Shown here: positions 1 through 7,276 of the stretch, in pieces
Layout of the letters: each line of letters begins with the position of its first letter
How positions within the stretch are numbered: position 1 is the stretch's first letter
Assembly (NCBI GenBank): GCA_035306065.1
Contig: DATGOL010000096.1
Location: 1 to 23,075 of the forward strand
DNA length: 23,075 bases
Direction: 5' to 3'
Origin: JBBQHX01 sp035306065
GTDB lineage: Bacteria; Gemmatimonadota; Gemmatimonadetes; Gemmatimonadales; Gemmatimonadaceae
Made by a program: the position numbers and the translations under genes
Notes under the pieces: generated by a model
What the model saw: the letters and a program-made list of their open reading frames with translations, nothing else
What the model was told of the DNA's origin: nothing
Databases searched by the model: none

Positions 1-52
1 TCCGTACTCCGCCACACCACAGGCACCCAACCTCACGCCGCATAACTACCCG

Positions 53-541
53 CTAACGCCACGCCATCAGCACCAACCACACGGTCAGCGCACACCCCAG
101 CGCCACCTTCACCACCGTAGCGGGAATACGACCAAGAAACGCACCCCACGCCGCACGACCCGAGATGCGCGTTCCGGAGCCTCGCGACAGTTCTCCCACC
201 AACGCACCTGCAAAGGCGCCAGCAAAGGCTCCCACCACGGATCCCACTACCGGCACTGGCACCCCGACAATCGCCCCAACGAGTCCCCCTACCACTGCAC
301 CCCACTCCGCACGCTTCGAACCTCCAAAGCGCCTGGCGAATCGCGCCGCAAGCGAGTACTCCAGCACCTCGGCCACCAGCGCCAGCACCGCACCCGCTAC
401 CACCGCCCACACTCCAATCCGCGGCTCCACGAGCCAGTCGAAGAGCAGCGCTACTCCCAGCATGGCCCACAAACCCGGGAGCCCGATGGGTATCAGGAAG
501 AGGCAGGCGGCCAGAACGAGGGCCAGGAGGAAGACTTCCAT
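53..541 (-). CDS. DUF456-family small membrane protein
   Basis: This 162-residue, very hydrophobic protein fits the DUF456 family, whose members are small Gly-rich integral membrane proteins of unknown function. Visible features are an N-terminal membrane segment (about residues 3-18) leading into an IPIGLPGLW turn, a second at about 20-36, a third at about 42-60, a charged loop with Arg/Lys at 67-79, a long Gly/Ala/Val-rich stretch at about 82-118, and a last segment at about 140-160. The ATG at 541 opens the hydrophobic N-terminus directly, but I see no good Shine-Dalgarno sequence in front of it. It lies 94 bases downstream of the M28 peptidase gene on the same strand, with a hairpin between them. 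The family call rests on the LPG turn and the Gly-rich core. Confidence 0.75.
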   Translation of the reverse strand: MEVFLLALVLAACLFLIPIGLPGLWAMLGVALLFDWLVEPRIGVWAVVAGAVLALVAEVLEYSLAARFARRFGGSKRAEWGAVVGGLVGAIVGVPVPVVGSVVGAFAGAFAGALVGELSRGSGTRISGRAAWGAFLGRIPATVVKVALGCALTVWLVLMAWR

Positions 542-588
542 TAGCGAGGTGGCGGTTGGATTTCGTGCGGGTCCGACAACGGCGTAGT

Positions 589-609
589 TGCGGCCGCGAT
601 TCGGCCGCA
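589..609. other. perfect 8-bp hairpin between M28 peptidase and DUF456 genes
   Basis: TGCGGCCG (589-596) and CGGCCGCA (602-609) are perfect inverted repeats around a 5-base loop. The structure starts about 26 bases after the peptidase stop on the minus strand. It has no T-run, so it could be a weak factor-independent pause, a Rho-assisted end or an mRNA-stabilising stem. Confidence 0.45.
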
Positions 610-635
610 GAGCACAACCTTGCCGCTCCCCCTTC

Positions 636-1790
636 CTACGTACTCCCGCCGGAAAGAGTGTCGGCTACTGCCGCAAGCAGCTCCGCGGTCTCCGCAACTC
701 CCGTCCCGCTCAGCAGCTCAGGAGAATCACGCTCGGAGTGAATCCGCAGCAGCGTACGAAGTGTGCCCCGGCTGACCGTCACTACCGGCCACCCTCCGTC
801 TGCAACTGCCACACCGTCTGTAAGGATACCGGGGATCAGCCTGCGGCGCACCAGCCGCGCGCCGCACGACAATGCCCCCCTGCCACACGCCTCCATGATC
901 GCTTCCGGCTTCCTGCGCGACCACATGAGCACCGTGTCACCACTGTCATCCAGGCTGTCCACGTTCAGGACGACACGCGGAGCATCGGCGGCGCGTGCAG
1001 ATATCCACGCGCGCGAGCCGGCCAGCCCGAGCTCCTCTGCACTCGTGATGCAGATGCCGACGGAACGTTCCTCACCCAGCGCCTCCGCTGCCATCAGCAC
1101 GGCCGCCACACCACTGGCGTTGTCCAATGCACCCTGCGACCGGTTCCCCACCGTGCTCAGCATAGCCGGGAGGGCACACACTCCCGCCAGAATGGCCAGG
1201 TAAGGCCACAGCGAACCATCCACGGCACCAGCCACCTGGGCCGCCGCATATACCACGGACAGCAGGAATGCCACGGAGAGAAGCACTATGGACACCGCGC
1301 GGACCGCGATAGGCACCGGCTGTGACTTGGAGTCCAGGTGCGCCATGAACCAGCAGGGGAGCTCACCCGCGGCACCGCGTGAGGCGATGAGGTTCACACC
1401 CTCACGACGCATGAATGGAAGCACCAGCACGCCCCTTCGTGCCACCCACACTCCGCACGCTGCTGCAAACAGGCCACCCGCAAGCAGTACGGCCAGGGCG
1501 GCACCGGCATACCCGCGATAGCCAACGTGCCCCGAAAGCATCACGAGGCCCAGCATGGCCGCTGCTGCAGCTGGCGTTGCCCACCGCCCCGGCAGCGCGG
1601 AATAGGTAAATCGCTCTTCACTTACCTGGAAGCCGAGCGAGCGTAGCCAGCGTGCGCAGCTGTCACGCGCCGCAGCCTCGCCCTCGCCCCCCGCAGCCCG
1701 CGGTTCACGCGCAAGCTCGGCGACCATGGCAGCGGCCGCGCTCGCGTCAGGCCTTGTGCCCGCCCGCGGAGGCGTCGCGAAGGGCGACAC
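636..1790 (-). CDS. membrane-anchored M28-family metallopeptidase
   Basis: This 384-residue protein carries the co-catalytic zinc ligands of M28 aminopeptidase-type enzymes: the HLD motif (H151, D153), D223 in GALDNASG, the EE pair E252/E253 in TSAEELG, D278 in LNVDSL and H351 in RIHSERD. The domain is split by hydrophobic stretches at about residues 72-90, 96-117, 161-185 and 194-212, so the enzyme is probably membrane-bound; which side the active site faces is not decided by the sequence. The start is GTG at 1790, nine bases after the stop of the upstream aldolase gene, with GAGAGG just before it, which indicates translational coupling. The substrate is unknown; family members remove N-terminal amino acids from peptides. 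An internal ATG at residue 22 is possible but has less support. Confidence 0.85.
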   Translation of the reverse strand: MSPFATPPRAGTRPDASAAAAMVAELAREPRAAGGEGEAAARDSCARWLRSLGFQVSEERFTYSALPGRWATPAAAAAMLGLVMLSGHVGYRGYAGAALAVLLAGGLFAAACGVWVARRGVLVLPFMRREGVNLIASRGAAGELPCWFMAHLDSKSQPVPIAVRAVSIVLLSVAFLLSVVYAAAQVAGAVDGSLWPYLAILAGVCALPAMLSTVGNRSQGALDNASGVAAVLMAAEALGEERSVGICITSAEELGLAGSRAWISARAADAPRVVLNVDSLDDSGDTVLMWSRRKPEAIMEACGRGALSCGARLVRRRLIPGILTDGVAVADGGWPVVTVSRGTLRTLLRIHSERDSPELLSGTGVAETAELLAAVADTLSGGST

Positions 1791-1799
1791 CGCCTCTCG

Positions 1800-2720
1800 T
1801 TATGCCAGCGCCGGCACCGAACCGAGCGGAGGCACTCCCGCTCCGCCAAGCAGGCTCGCAACTTCCTGCCGCACCTCCTGAGACACCGCCAGCAACGGAA
1901 GTCTGGGCGTACCACCGGAAAGGCCAACCGCATCCACCGCGGCCTTCACGCCGGCCACCCCCATACCTGCCACAATCCGGGCACCCAGCATTGCAAGCTG
2001 CTCCTGGAGAGGCCCGAGCGCCTCACGATCACCCGTGGAGTGCGCTACCATCACCTGCCGCACGAGCTCCGGCGCAAACGTTGCCACGGCCAGGATCCCC
2101 CCTCGCGCTCCTTCGTCCAGAGCTCGCACGAACGAACCGGCATGCCCCGTGATTACCGAAAAACTGTCGCTCTGGGAAGCCTGATATCCGGCTCGTATGG
2201 CAGCATCTCCGGAACTGTCCTTTATCCCGATCACATTCTCGTGCTGCGCAAGCTCCGCCACGAGCTCCGCCGGCAGCGCAAAGTGCATGTACTTCGGAAT
2301 GTTGTACAGCACCACGGGAATGGGGCTCTCATCGCACACCACATGGTAGTGCGCACGAAGCGCCTCCGGAGACATTGCCGAGCCGTAGTAGTGGGGCGCC
2401 ACAACGAGCACGGCATCTGCGCCACGCGCCGCAGCCTCGTTGCAGCGACGCGATGTGAGGCGGGTGCTCTCCGCACCACAACCCACAATCAGTCGCTTGT
2501 CGCTCGTGACCAGCTTGCGGGTCCACTCCACGAGACGATGACGGTCTGTCTCGTCAAGCAGCGGTGCCTCACCAGTAGAGCCGGCAATTACCAGCCCGTC
2601 CAGCCCCGCCGCCAGCATTGCCCGCGCATTCGCGAGCCATCCATCCCTGTCCAGCGAACCATCTGCGGTGAATGGCGTTACAACCGGAGCAAACACACCG
2701 CGTAGCGGCAGTGCACTCAC
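1800..2720 (-). CDS. DHDPS/NAL-family class I aldolase, closest in motif to 4-hydroxy-2-oxoglutarate aldolase (HOGA)
   Basis: This 306-residue protein is a TIM-barrel Schiff-base aldolase of the dihydrodipicolinate synthase/N-acetylneuraminate lyase family. Visible are GSTGE at residues 47-51 (the carboxylate-binding loop), Y139 in VLYNIP and the Schiff-base lysine K167 in IGIKDSSGD. The Arg that true DapA carries five residues after the catalytic Tyr (YNVPSR) is replaced here by Tyr (YNIPKY), which argues against lysine-pathway DapA. From memory, GCGAEST, SPIPVVLY and GIKDSSGD resemble human HOGA1, which cleaves 4-hydroxy-2-oxoglutarate to pyruvate and glyoxylate. The GTG start at 2720 overlaps the stop of the PilT gene (GTGA), so translation is probably coupled. 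The exact substrate is unproven. Confidence 0.8.
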   Translation of the reverse strand: MSALPLRGVFAPVVTPFTADGSLDRDGWLANARAMLAAGLDGLVIAGSTGEAPLLDETDRHRLVEWTRKLVTSDKRLIVGCGAESTRLTSRRCNEAAARGADAVLVVAPHYYGSAMSPEALRAHYHVVCDESPIPVVLYNIPKYMHFALPAELVAELAQHENVIGIKDSSGDAAIRAGYQASQSDSFSVITGHAGSFVRALDEGARGGILAVATFAPELVRQVMVAHSTGDREALGPLQEQLAMLGARIVAGMGVAGVKAAVDAVGLSGGTPRLPLLAVSQEVRQEVASLLGGAGVPPLGSVPALA

Positions 2721-3913
2721 TTCTCCTGCCCGTTGCTCAGGAACTCGTAGCCAACTCCAGCCATGCTCCCCTCTCCGTCCTGTTTGTCATTCCTGCTCTT
2801 GCGCTCCGCTGCCTTGCGCGACGGCGCCCGGGTGTTCGAAGCGGAGTCCGTCGCGAGCGTTCGAACCTGCAGCTGGAAGTCAGACGGCCTCGTTGCTGCC
2901 GCCATTGCAACCTCGAACGTCACCTCGCCAGACGACACCAGGTCTGCCAGGTGCTGGTCGAACGTCTGCATTCCGTACTGCTCGCGACCCTCGGCAATGT
3001 AGTCACGAATTTCGCTGATGCGGCCTGTGTCGCGAATAAGCTCGCGGATGGTCTGCGTCACGATCATGACCTCCGCAGCCACTACCCTGCCCTTGCCGTC
3101 TGCCCTGGGGAGCAGCCTCTGCGATACAACGGCCGCAAGCGATTCGGACAGGCGCAGGCGCGCAACTTCCTGCTCTTCCGGTGGGAACATGGACACGATG
3201 CGCGAAACCGTGGACTGGGCATCCGGCGTGTGCAACGTGGAGATGAGCAGGTGACCCGTTTCCGCGGCCTTGATGGCAATGTCTATTGTTTCGCTGTCAC
3301 GCATTTCGCCGATCATGATCACGTCCGGATCCTGGCGCAGCGCAGCTCGCAGCCCCTGGCTGAAGGAAGACGTGTCCACCCCAACCTCGCGCTGCGTAAC
3401 AGACCCCTTGAGGTCTCGGTGCAGGAACTCTATGGGGTTCTCCAGCGTGACAATGTGCTTGCTCCGGTTGGAGTTCACACGGTTGACCATGGCGGCCATG
3501 GTGCTGGACTTTCCGGAGCCGGTAACCCCCGTTACCAGGATCATCCCCCGCTCCTCGTCTGCAATTCGCTCCAGCACCGGCGGAAGGCGCAGCCCTGAGA
3601 AGGTAGGCACCTCGAACGGGATGACGCGCATCACGATCATGAAGCTGGAACGCTGGCGCAGGATGTTGACGCGAAACCGCCCGATCCCCGGCACGCCCCA
3701 ACCGCAGTCGTAGTCCTGCAAGTCGTCTATGCGCGCCCGAACCTCTTCCGTGGGCAGGAAGCGAAGCGCAATCGCCTTGGTCTGCTCCGGCGACAGGGCC
3801 TGCCGAGTGAGGGGAACCAGCTTGCCGTCAATGCGCGCCCGGAAAACGTCCCCCGCCTTGATGTGGAGGTCGGACGCCCCCCGCTCTACCGCCGCCTTGA
3901 TGATTTTCTCCAT
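2717..3913 (-). CDS. pilT: PilT/PilU-type twitching-motility retraction ATPase
   Basis: This 398-residue secretion ATPase of the PilT class powers type IV pilus retraction at the cytoplasmic face of the inner membrane. In order, it shows an N-terminal PAS-like domain with SDLHIKAG (residues 14-21), the Walker A motif GVTGSGKSS (129-137), the Asp box TLENPIEF (156-163), the Walker B DPDVIMIGEMRD (195-206) and the His box GHLLISTLHT (220-229). The AIRNLIRE motif of classical PilT appears in a related form, TIRELIRD (288-295), which leaves PilT versus PilU open. The last 45-50 residues form a charged Ser/Lys/Arg/Glu tail longer than usual. No other pilus genes are in the window. The ATG at 3913 has only a weak upstream GGCGGAG. 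The stop overlaps the GTG of the aldolase gene. Confidence 0.93.
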   Translation of the reverse strand: MEKIIKAAVERGASDLHIKAGDVFRARIDGKLVPLTRQALSPEQTKAIALRFLPTEEVRARIDDLQDYDCGWGVPGIGRFRVNILRQRSSFMIVMRVIPFEVPTFSGLRLPPVLERIADEERGMILVTGVTGSGKSSTMAAMVNRVNSNRSKHIVTLENPIEFLHRDLKGSVTQREVGVDTSSFSQGLRAALRQDPDVIMIGEMRDSETIDIAIKAAETGHLLISTLHTPDAQSTVSRIVSMFPPEEQEVARLRLSESLAAVVSQRLLPRADGKGRVVAAEVMIVTQTIRELIRDTGRISEIRDYIAEGREQYGMQTFDQHLADLVSSGEVTFEVAMAAATRPSDFQLQVRTLATDSASNTRAPSRKAAERKSRNDKQDGEGSMAGVGYEFLSNGQEK

Positions 3914-3986
3914 GCGTACTCGTCGCTCCGCCTGGTGGTGGTGCCCGGCTTGCGCAGCGCGGGCTGGCCGAACGAGTCCGCACGGC

Positions 3987-5039
3987 TCAGTACCCTGCCT
4001 GCTTGTCTACGAGGTTCATCAGCGGCGAGCCCTCTCGGTATCGCTGCCAGTTGCCCAGCACGAGAGCCAGTTCGCGCTCCCAGAACCGTTCCGGCGACAC
4101 AGCCGACACATGCGGCGTTAGCAACACCCGCGCATTGCCCCAGAGTGGGCTGTCAGCCGGAAGCGGCTCCACACCGAAGACGTCCAGGACGGCGCCGCGC
4201 AACCGACCCGCGTCAAGACGCTCCACCAGCGCTGCTTCGTCCAGCAGGGCCCCGCGCCCCACGTTCACCACCACCGCATGCGACGGAAGCAGGCTGAGCC
4301 TCGACGCGTTGAGCAGGCTGCCGGTTTCCGCCGTGAGCGGCGCCGCCAGAACCACTACGTCTGCCTCGGGCAGCAGGCGGTTCAGTGCATCGAGCCCCGA
4401 CACGGCCTTGAACCCCGGCGGCGCACCTTGATCCGGACGCCGCCGTACGCCCGTACACACCATCCCGAGCGCAGTCGCCCGCTCAGCCACCGCGCTTCCG
4501 ACTCCACCCGTTCCCACCACCAGCATTCGCGACCCGCCCAGCTCGCGCACAGGCGGCTCCTCACCTACGAACAGAGTCCGATCCCACCTGGCGTTCGCCT
4601 GGTTGGCAACGGCGACATCCAGCCCGCGGAAAAAGTGAAGAACCCCGGCAATCACGTACTCCGCCATGGGTACAGCGTGAACGCCGGCCGAGTTGGTGAG
4701 CAGCACCGGGCTCGCAAGCATCTCGGGAAAGAGCGCGGCTCCTACCCCGGCGGCAGCACTGTGCACCCATTTTAGCTTCGGCGCGGCCCGAAAAAGCGCA
4801 GGCTGTATCCCAAAGCCGGCATATGCCTCTGCATCCGCAATTGCCGACAGGGCTTCCGCCGACGGCGCGCTGCCACCGTCACCGTCCGAGACCGTGGGTG
4901 ATTTCAGAATCTGAACGTTCCAGTCCGGCGGCGCCGCGGCCAGGATTGCCGCCTGCGCGGCCGCGGGAATACGCCAGGCGGGAGCCTGGGCATTCAGGTC
5001 TACCACCATCCGGCGTACCCCGGTGGCGTTCTGTGACAT
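3987..5039 (-). CDS. D-isomer-specific 2-hydroxyacid dehydrogenase
   Basis: This 350-residue NAD(P)-dependent oxidoreductase interconverts a 2-hydroxyacid and a 2-oxoacid. The nucleotide-binding Rossmann core begins at VVGTGGVGS (residues 174-182). The catalytic residues of the family are visible: R262 in VNVGRGALLDE, E291 in LDVFGVEPLP and H310 in LTPHVSA. The N-terminal substrate domain is diverged and includes a Gly/Ser-rich loop at about 51-60. The ATG at 5039 follows the zinc-ribbon gene by 15 bases and has AGGA at a suitable distance, so the two are probably co-transcribed. The glyoxylate/hydroxypyruvate reductase (GhrA-like) branch is plausible, and a link to the neighbouring glyoxylate-forming aldolase is possible, but the substrate cannot be read from sequence alone. 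Confidence 0.88.
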   Translation of the reverse strand: MSQNATGVRRMVVDLNAQAPAWRIPAAAQAAILAAAPPDWNVQILKSPTVSDGDGGSAPSAEALSAIADAEAYAGFGIQPALFRAAPKLKWVHSAAAGVGAALFPEMLASPVLLTNSAGVHAVPMAEYVIAGVLHFFRGLDVAVANQANARWDRTLFVGEEPPVRELGGSRMLVVGTGGVGSAVAERATALGMVCTGVRRRPDQGAPPGFKAVSGLDALNRLLPEADVVVLAAPLTAETGSLLNASRLSLLPSHAVVVNVGRGALLDEAALVERLDAGRLRGAVLDVFGVEPLPADSPLWGNARVLLTPHVSAVSPERFWERELALVLGNWQRYREGSPLMNLVDKQAGY

Positions 5040-5054
5040 AATCCTGCGGCTCTT

Positions 5055-5351
5055 TCAGCGCCCCAGATCGCGGAGCTCGTCGGGCGACGTATCTGGCGAT
5101 GGATCTCCGTAGGAGACGCTGCGCGCCTGCTCCTCCTGCGCGGAGATCGCTGCCTCGTCTCGCGCCAGCGGCGTGGAGAACGAACGGAAGACGCTAGCGC
5201 CGCAGCGTTCGCAGGTCAACTCGTCCGGCACCTCGCTGGTGAAGAACTGCTCCGCGCCGCAGTTGATGCAGACCATGGTGGTGAGCCGCCGAGGATTGTC
5301 CTGGGCTGCGGGCGTGGGTTCGCGGGGTGATTCAGGAGTGTCAGGTGACAT
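5055..5351 (-). CDS. small zinc-ribbon protein
   Basis: This 98-residue hypothetical protein has a compact zinc ribbon: C28 and C31 in MVCINCG, C47 and C50 in LTCERCG, separated by 15 residues. It is flanked by a Pro/Glu-rich N-terminus and an acidic C-terminal region (about residues 64-98). The ATG at 5351 was chosen over an upstream in-frame start at 5483 because AGGA lies eight bases before it and the upstream residues look non-coding. Such ribbons often bind nucleic acid or a protein partner, but nothing here gives a specific function. It stands just upstream of the 2-hydroxyacid dehydrogenase gene, probably in the same transcript. Confidence 0.7.
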   Translation of the reverse strand: MSPDTPESPREPTPAAQDNPRRLTTMVCINCGAEQFFTSEVPDELTCERCGASVFRSFSTPLARDEAAISAQEEQARSVSYGDPSPDTSPDELRDLGR

Positions 5352-5487
5352 TTCGGTTTCCTGTTTCGGGGACCACACAGGTCGCAAGAGCCATGCGTCC
5401 TGCCCGCATCCGCGCCTGAACCCGCAGCCGGTCCACTCGATCTGCGTGTCATGTCCTGACCGCGGCTGACACCCCGCCTCCAACAGG

Positions 5488-5522
5488 AATGACCCGCCAG
5501 CGGTTCACGCTGACGGGTCATT
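5488..5522. terminator. strong stem-loop, terminator-like, between the 173-aa ORF and the zinc-ribbon gene
   Basis: Arms 5488-5502 and 5508-5522 (AATGACCCG outer, CAGCG inner) pair over 14 of 15 positions around a GTTCA loop. On the minus strand it lies about 80 bases after the stop at 5604 and about 140 bases before the zinc-ribbon ATG. The lack of a U-run makes a standard intrinsic terminator uncertain; a structured leader is the alternative. Confidence 0.5.
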
Positions 5523-5603
5523 CGGCGACGCCCCCCGACGCCGCCACGGAGCAGGCCGACCTCCAGCACCTGCTCCTTCACTGTTCGCGTAAGGCGGCTG
5601 TAG

Positions 5604-6125
5604 TCAGGCAGCGGTCACGAACGGGGACGAGCGCAGCACACGCTGCAACTCGGCGTCCCACCTGCCATTCTCCCGAAGCGCCTCGCGATTCCAGCCCAGC
5701 CGTGCAGCCTTGTCCGCAACCGCAAGCGAGCGGTCCAGCATAACGAGCGCGCGGTCACGTTCGGACTCCACGGTGAACGTACGGCGAATGCGCTGCTCGG
5801 TTGCGAGCTTGAGGAGCGCAAGCTCCTCGTCTATGGCCGAGGATGGCTGACCAAGCAGGTAGCGCGAGACACCGTATCGGACACACGACCATACGAGCGA
5901 GCGATGCGACGGTACGTCATCGCCATTCGTAAAGACTATGTCCAGAACGTACCGGGCAACTTCCGGCAGGTTTACGATGTCATCCGAATCCGCCGTGCGG
6001 AATGGAGAGATGTCTGCGGGGAGCGCTCGCGGAAGATCCTCACGGCGGCGCTTGCCTTCAACTGAGATGAGATCCATGCCGTCTGCATGCGCAAGCAAGG
6101 GGCCACGGCGCCGCCTCACCGGCAT
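5604..6125 (-). CDS. hypothetical protein of 173 residues
   Basis: I do not recognise this protein. It begins with an Arg-rich stretch (MPVRRRRG), has no signal peptide or membrane segment, and its C-terminal two thirds look largely alpha-helical, rich in Leu, Ala, Arg and Glu (about residues 85-165), as in a soluble helical bundle. No catalytic motif stands out. Codon use resembles the neighbours and the reading frame is long for the spacing, which favours a real gene. The ATG at 6125 has GAGGGA only at a long distance (about 17 bases); an internal ATG at 6077 (MDLISVEG) is the alternative. It follows trpS on the same strand after 158 bases that contain a hairpin. Confidence 0.6.
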   Translation of the reverse strand: MPVRRRRGPLLAHADGMDLISVEGKRRREDLPRALPADISPFRTADSDDIVNLPEVARYVLDIVFTNGDDVPSHRSLVWSCVRYGVSRYLLGQPSSAIDEELALLKLATEQRIRRTFTVESERDRALVMLDRSLAVADKAARLGWNREALRENGRWDAELQRVLRSSPFVTAA

Positions 6126-6200
6126 TCCGTGACGGATGTTCCCTCACGTGCACACTCAGACCCGATGGCACCCCGAAGGAATGGTGGCAGGGCCGCAACA

Positions 6201-6242
6201 ACTGCGGCAGGCACGCTACGAATGAGGCTGGCGTGCCGCAGT
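6201..6242 (-). terminator. possible terminator stem downstream of trpS
   Basis: ACTGCGG (6201-6207) pairs with CCGCAGT (6236-6242), and CACGC (6212-6216) with GCGTG (6231-6235), leaving a 4-base bulge and a 14-base loop. The stem lies about 42 bases past the trpS stop and is followed on the minus strand by a short GTTGTTG stretch. The U content is weak, so this is tentative. Confidence 0.4.
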
Positions 6243-6283
6243 CAACCGTGTGTGCAAAATTCCCTGCCGCTACTCCGCGTACC

Positions 6284-7276
6284 CTACGCTGGCTGCCTCA
6301 GCCCCATCGACGTCCGAACGTCGTGCATGGTTTCCCGAGCAACTTCCCTGGCCCGTTCACCGCCTGCAGCCAGAACGTCACGCACGCGATCGGGGTCGGC
6401 ATTTACCTCACGAGCACGGTCGCGTATTGGTTCGAGTTCCGCGTTCATGTTAGCGAACAGCGACTTCTTGCAGTCAATGCACCCCCATGCGGCGGAGCGG
6501 CAGTTCACTGCCACCTCTTCCTGCGTCTCCACTGGCGAGAGGGCCTTGTGCAGGTGATAGATGTTGCACACCTCCGGCTCGCCCGGATCGGTTTTGCGCA
6601 CTCGCTTCGGGTCGGTTACCGCAGGCCGCAGCTTCTCCCAGATGGCGTCCGGTTCCTCGAGCAGACCAACCGTATTGCCAATGGACTTGGACATCTTCGA
6701 TTGGCCGTCGAGGCCCATGATCCGCCGCGTTGGCGTGAGCAGTGCCTTCGGCTCCGGAAAGTACGGCGAGTTCTCCGGGGCGAACCTGGCGTTCCACTTC
6801 CTGGCAATCTCGCGCGATAGCTCGAGGTGCTGTATCTGGTCTTCACCCACGGGAACCTGATCAGCACGGTACAGCAGGATGTCTGCAGCCTGGAGCACCG
6901 GATAGTTGAGTAATCCGGCCATCACGCTTTCCTGCCGCTGAGCCTTATCCTTGAACTGTGTCTGGCGCTCCAGTTCGCCGAGAGGCGTGATGGTGTTGAA
7001 CACCCACGCAAGCTCGGTATGTTCGGGTACCGTGGACTGCACGAACAGTGTGGCGCGCTCGGGGTCAACCCCCGCGGCAAGCAGAGACACCACCATTTCA
7101 TGCGTGCGACGCCGAAGGTCGTCTGGCGCGTACGCAATGGTTATGGCGTGATAGTCCACAACGCAGAAAAGCGCTTCACCTTCGTTCTGAAGCGCAACCC
7201 AATTCCTCACTGCGCCGAGGTAGTTTCCAATGTGGAGCTCCCCCGACGGCTGAATACCACTGAATATCCGTGCCAT
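6284..7276 (-). CDS. trpS: tryptophanyl-tRNA synthetase
   Basis: This class I aminoacyl-tRNA synthetase charges tRNA-Trp with tryptophan using ATP in the cytoplasm. From the ATG at 7276 the protein is 330 residues, the normal bacterial TrpRS length. It begins MARIFSGIQPSGELHIGN, with the HIGH-type motif HIGN at residues 15-18 and KMSKS at 194-198. Also visible are YPVLQAADILLY (125-136), PVGEDQIQHLEL (142-153) and a GCIDCKK segment near the C-terminus. The frame stays open 40 codons further upstream, but those residues do not match the family and overlap the divergent gene, so 7276 was chosen. The start has no strong Shine-Dalgarno sequence. It overlaps the proposed start of the divergent phosphatase gene by 7 bases. 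Confidence 0.97.
   Translation of the reverse strand: MARIFSGIQPSGELHIGNYLGAVRNWVALQNEGEALFCVVDYHAITIAYAPDDLRRRTHEMVVSLLAAGVDPERATLFVQSTVPEHTELAWVFNTITPLGELERQTQFKDKAQRQESVMAGLLNYPVLQAADILLYRADQVPVGEDQIQHLELSREIARKWNARFAPENSPYFPEPKALLTPTRRIMGLDGQSKMSKSIGNTVGLLEEPDAIWEKLRPAVTDPKRVRKTDPGEPEVCNIYHLHKALSPVETQEEVAVNCRSAAWGCIDCKKSLFANMNAELEPIRDRAREVNADPDRVRDVLAAGGERAREVARETMHDVRTSMGLRQPA

Noticed and set aside
1..43. Possible start of a minus-strand gene at ATG 43 (MRREVGCLWCGGVR), open to the left edge
   Set aside because: Only 14 codons are visible and the ribosome site is weak, so it cannot be separated from chance.
33..617. Long minus-strand frame of 194 codons over the DUF456 gene
   Set aside because: It is a shadow in another frame of the DUF456 coding region, with Gly/Arg/Cys-rich sequence typical of GC-rich off-frame reading.
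2672..3598. 308-codon plus-strand frame opposite pilT
   Set aside because: It lies antisense to a strongly conserved PilT with all its motifs, and its own translation has no family features.
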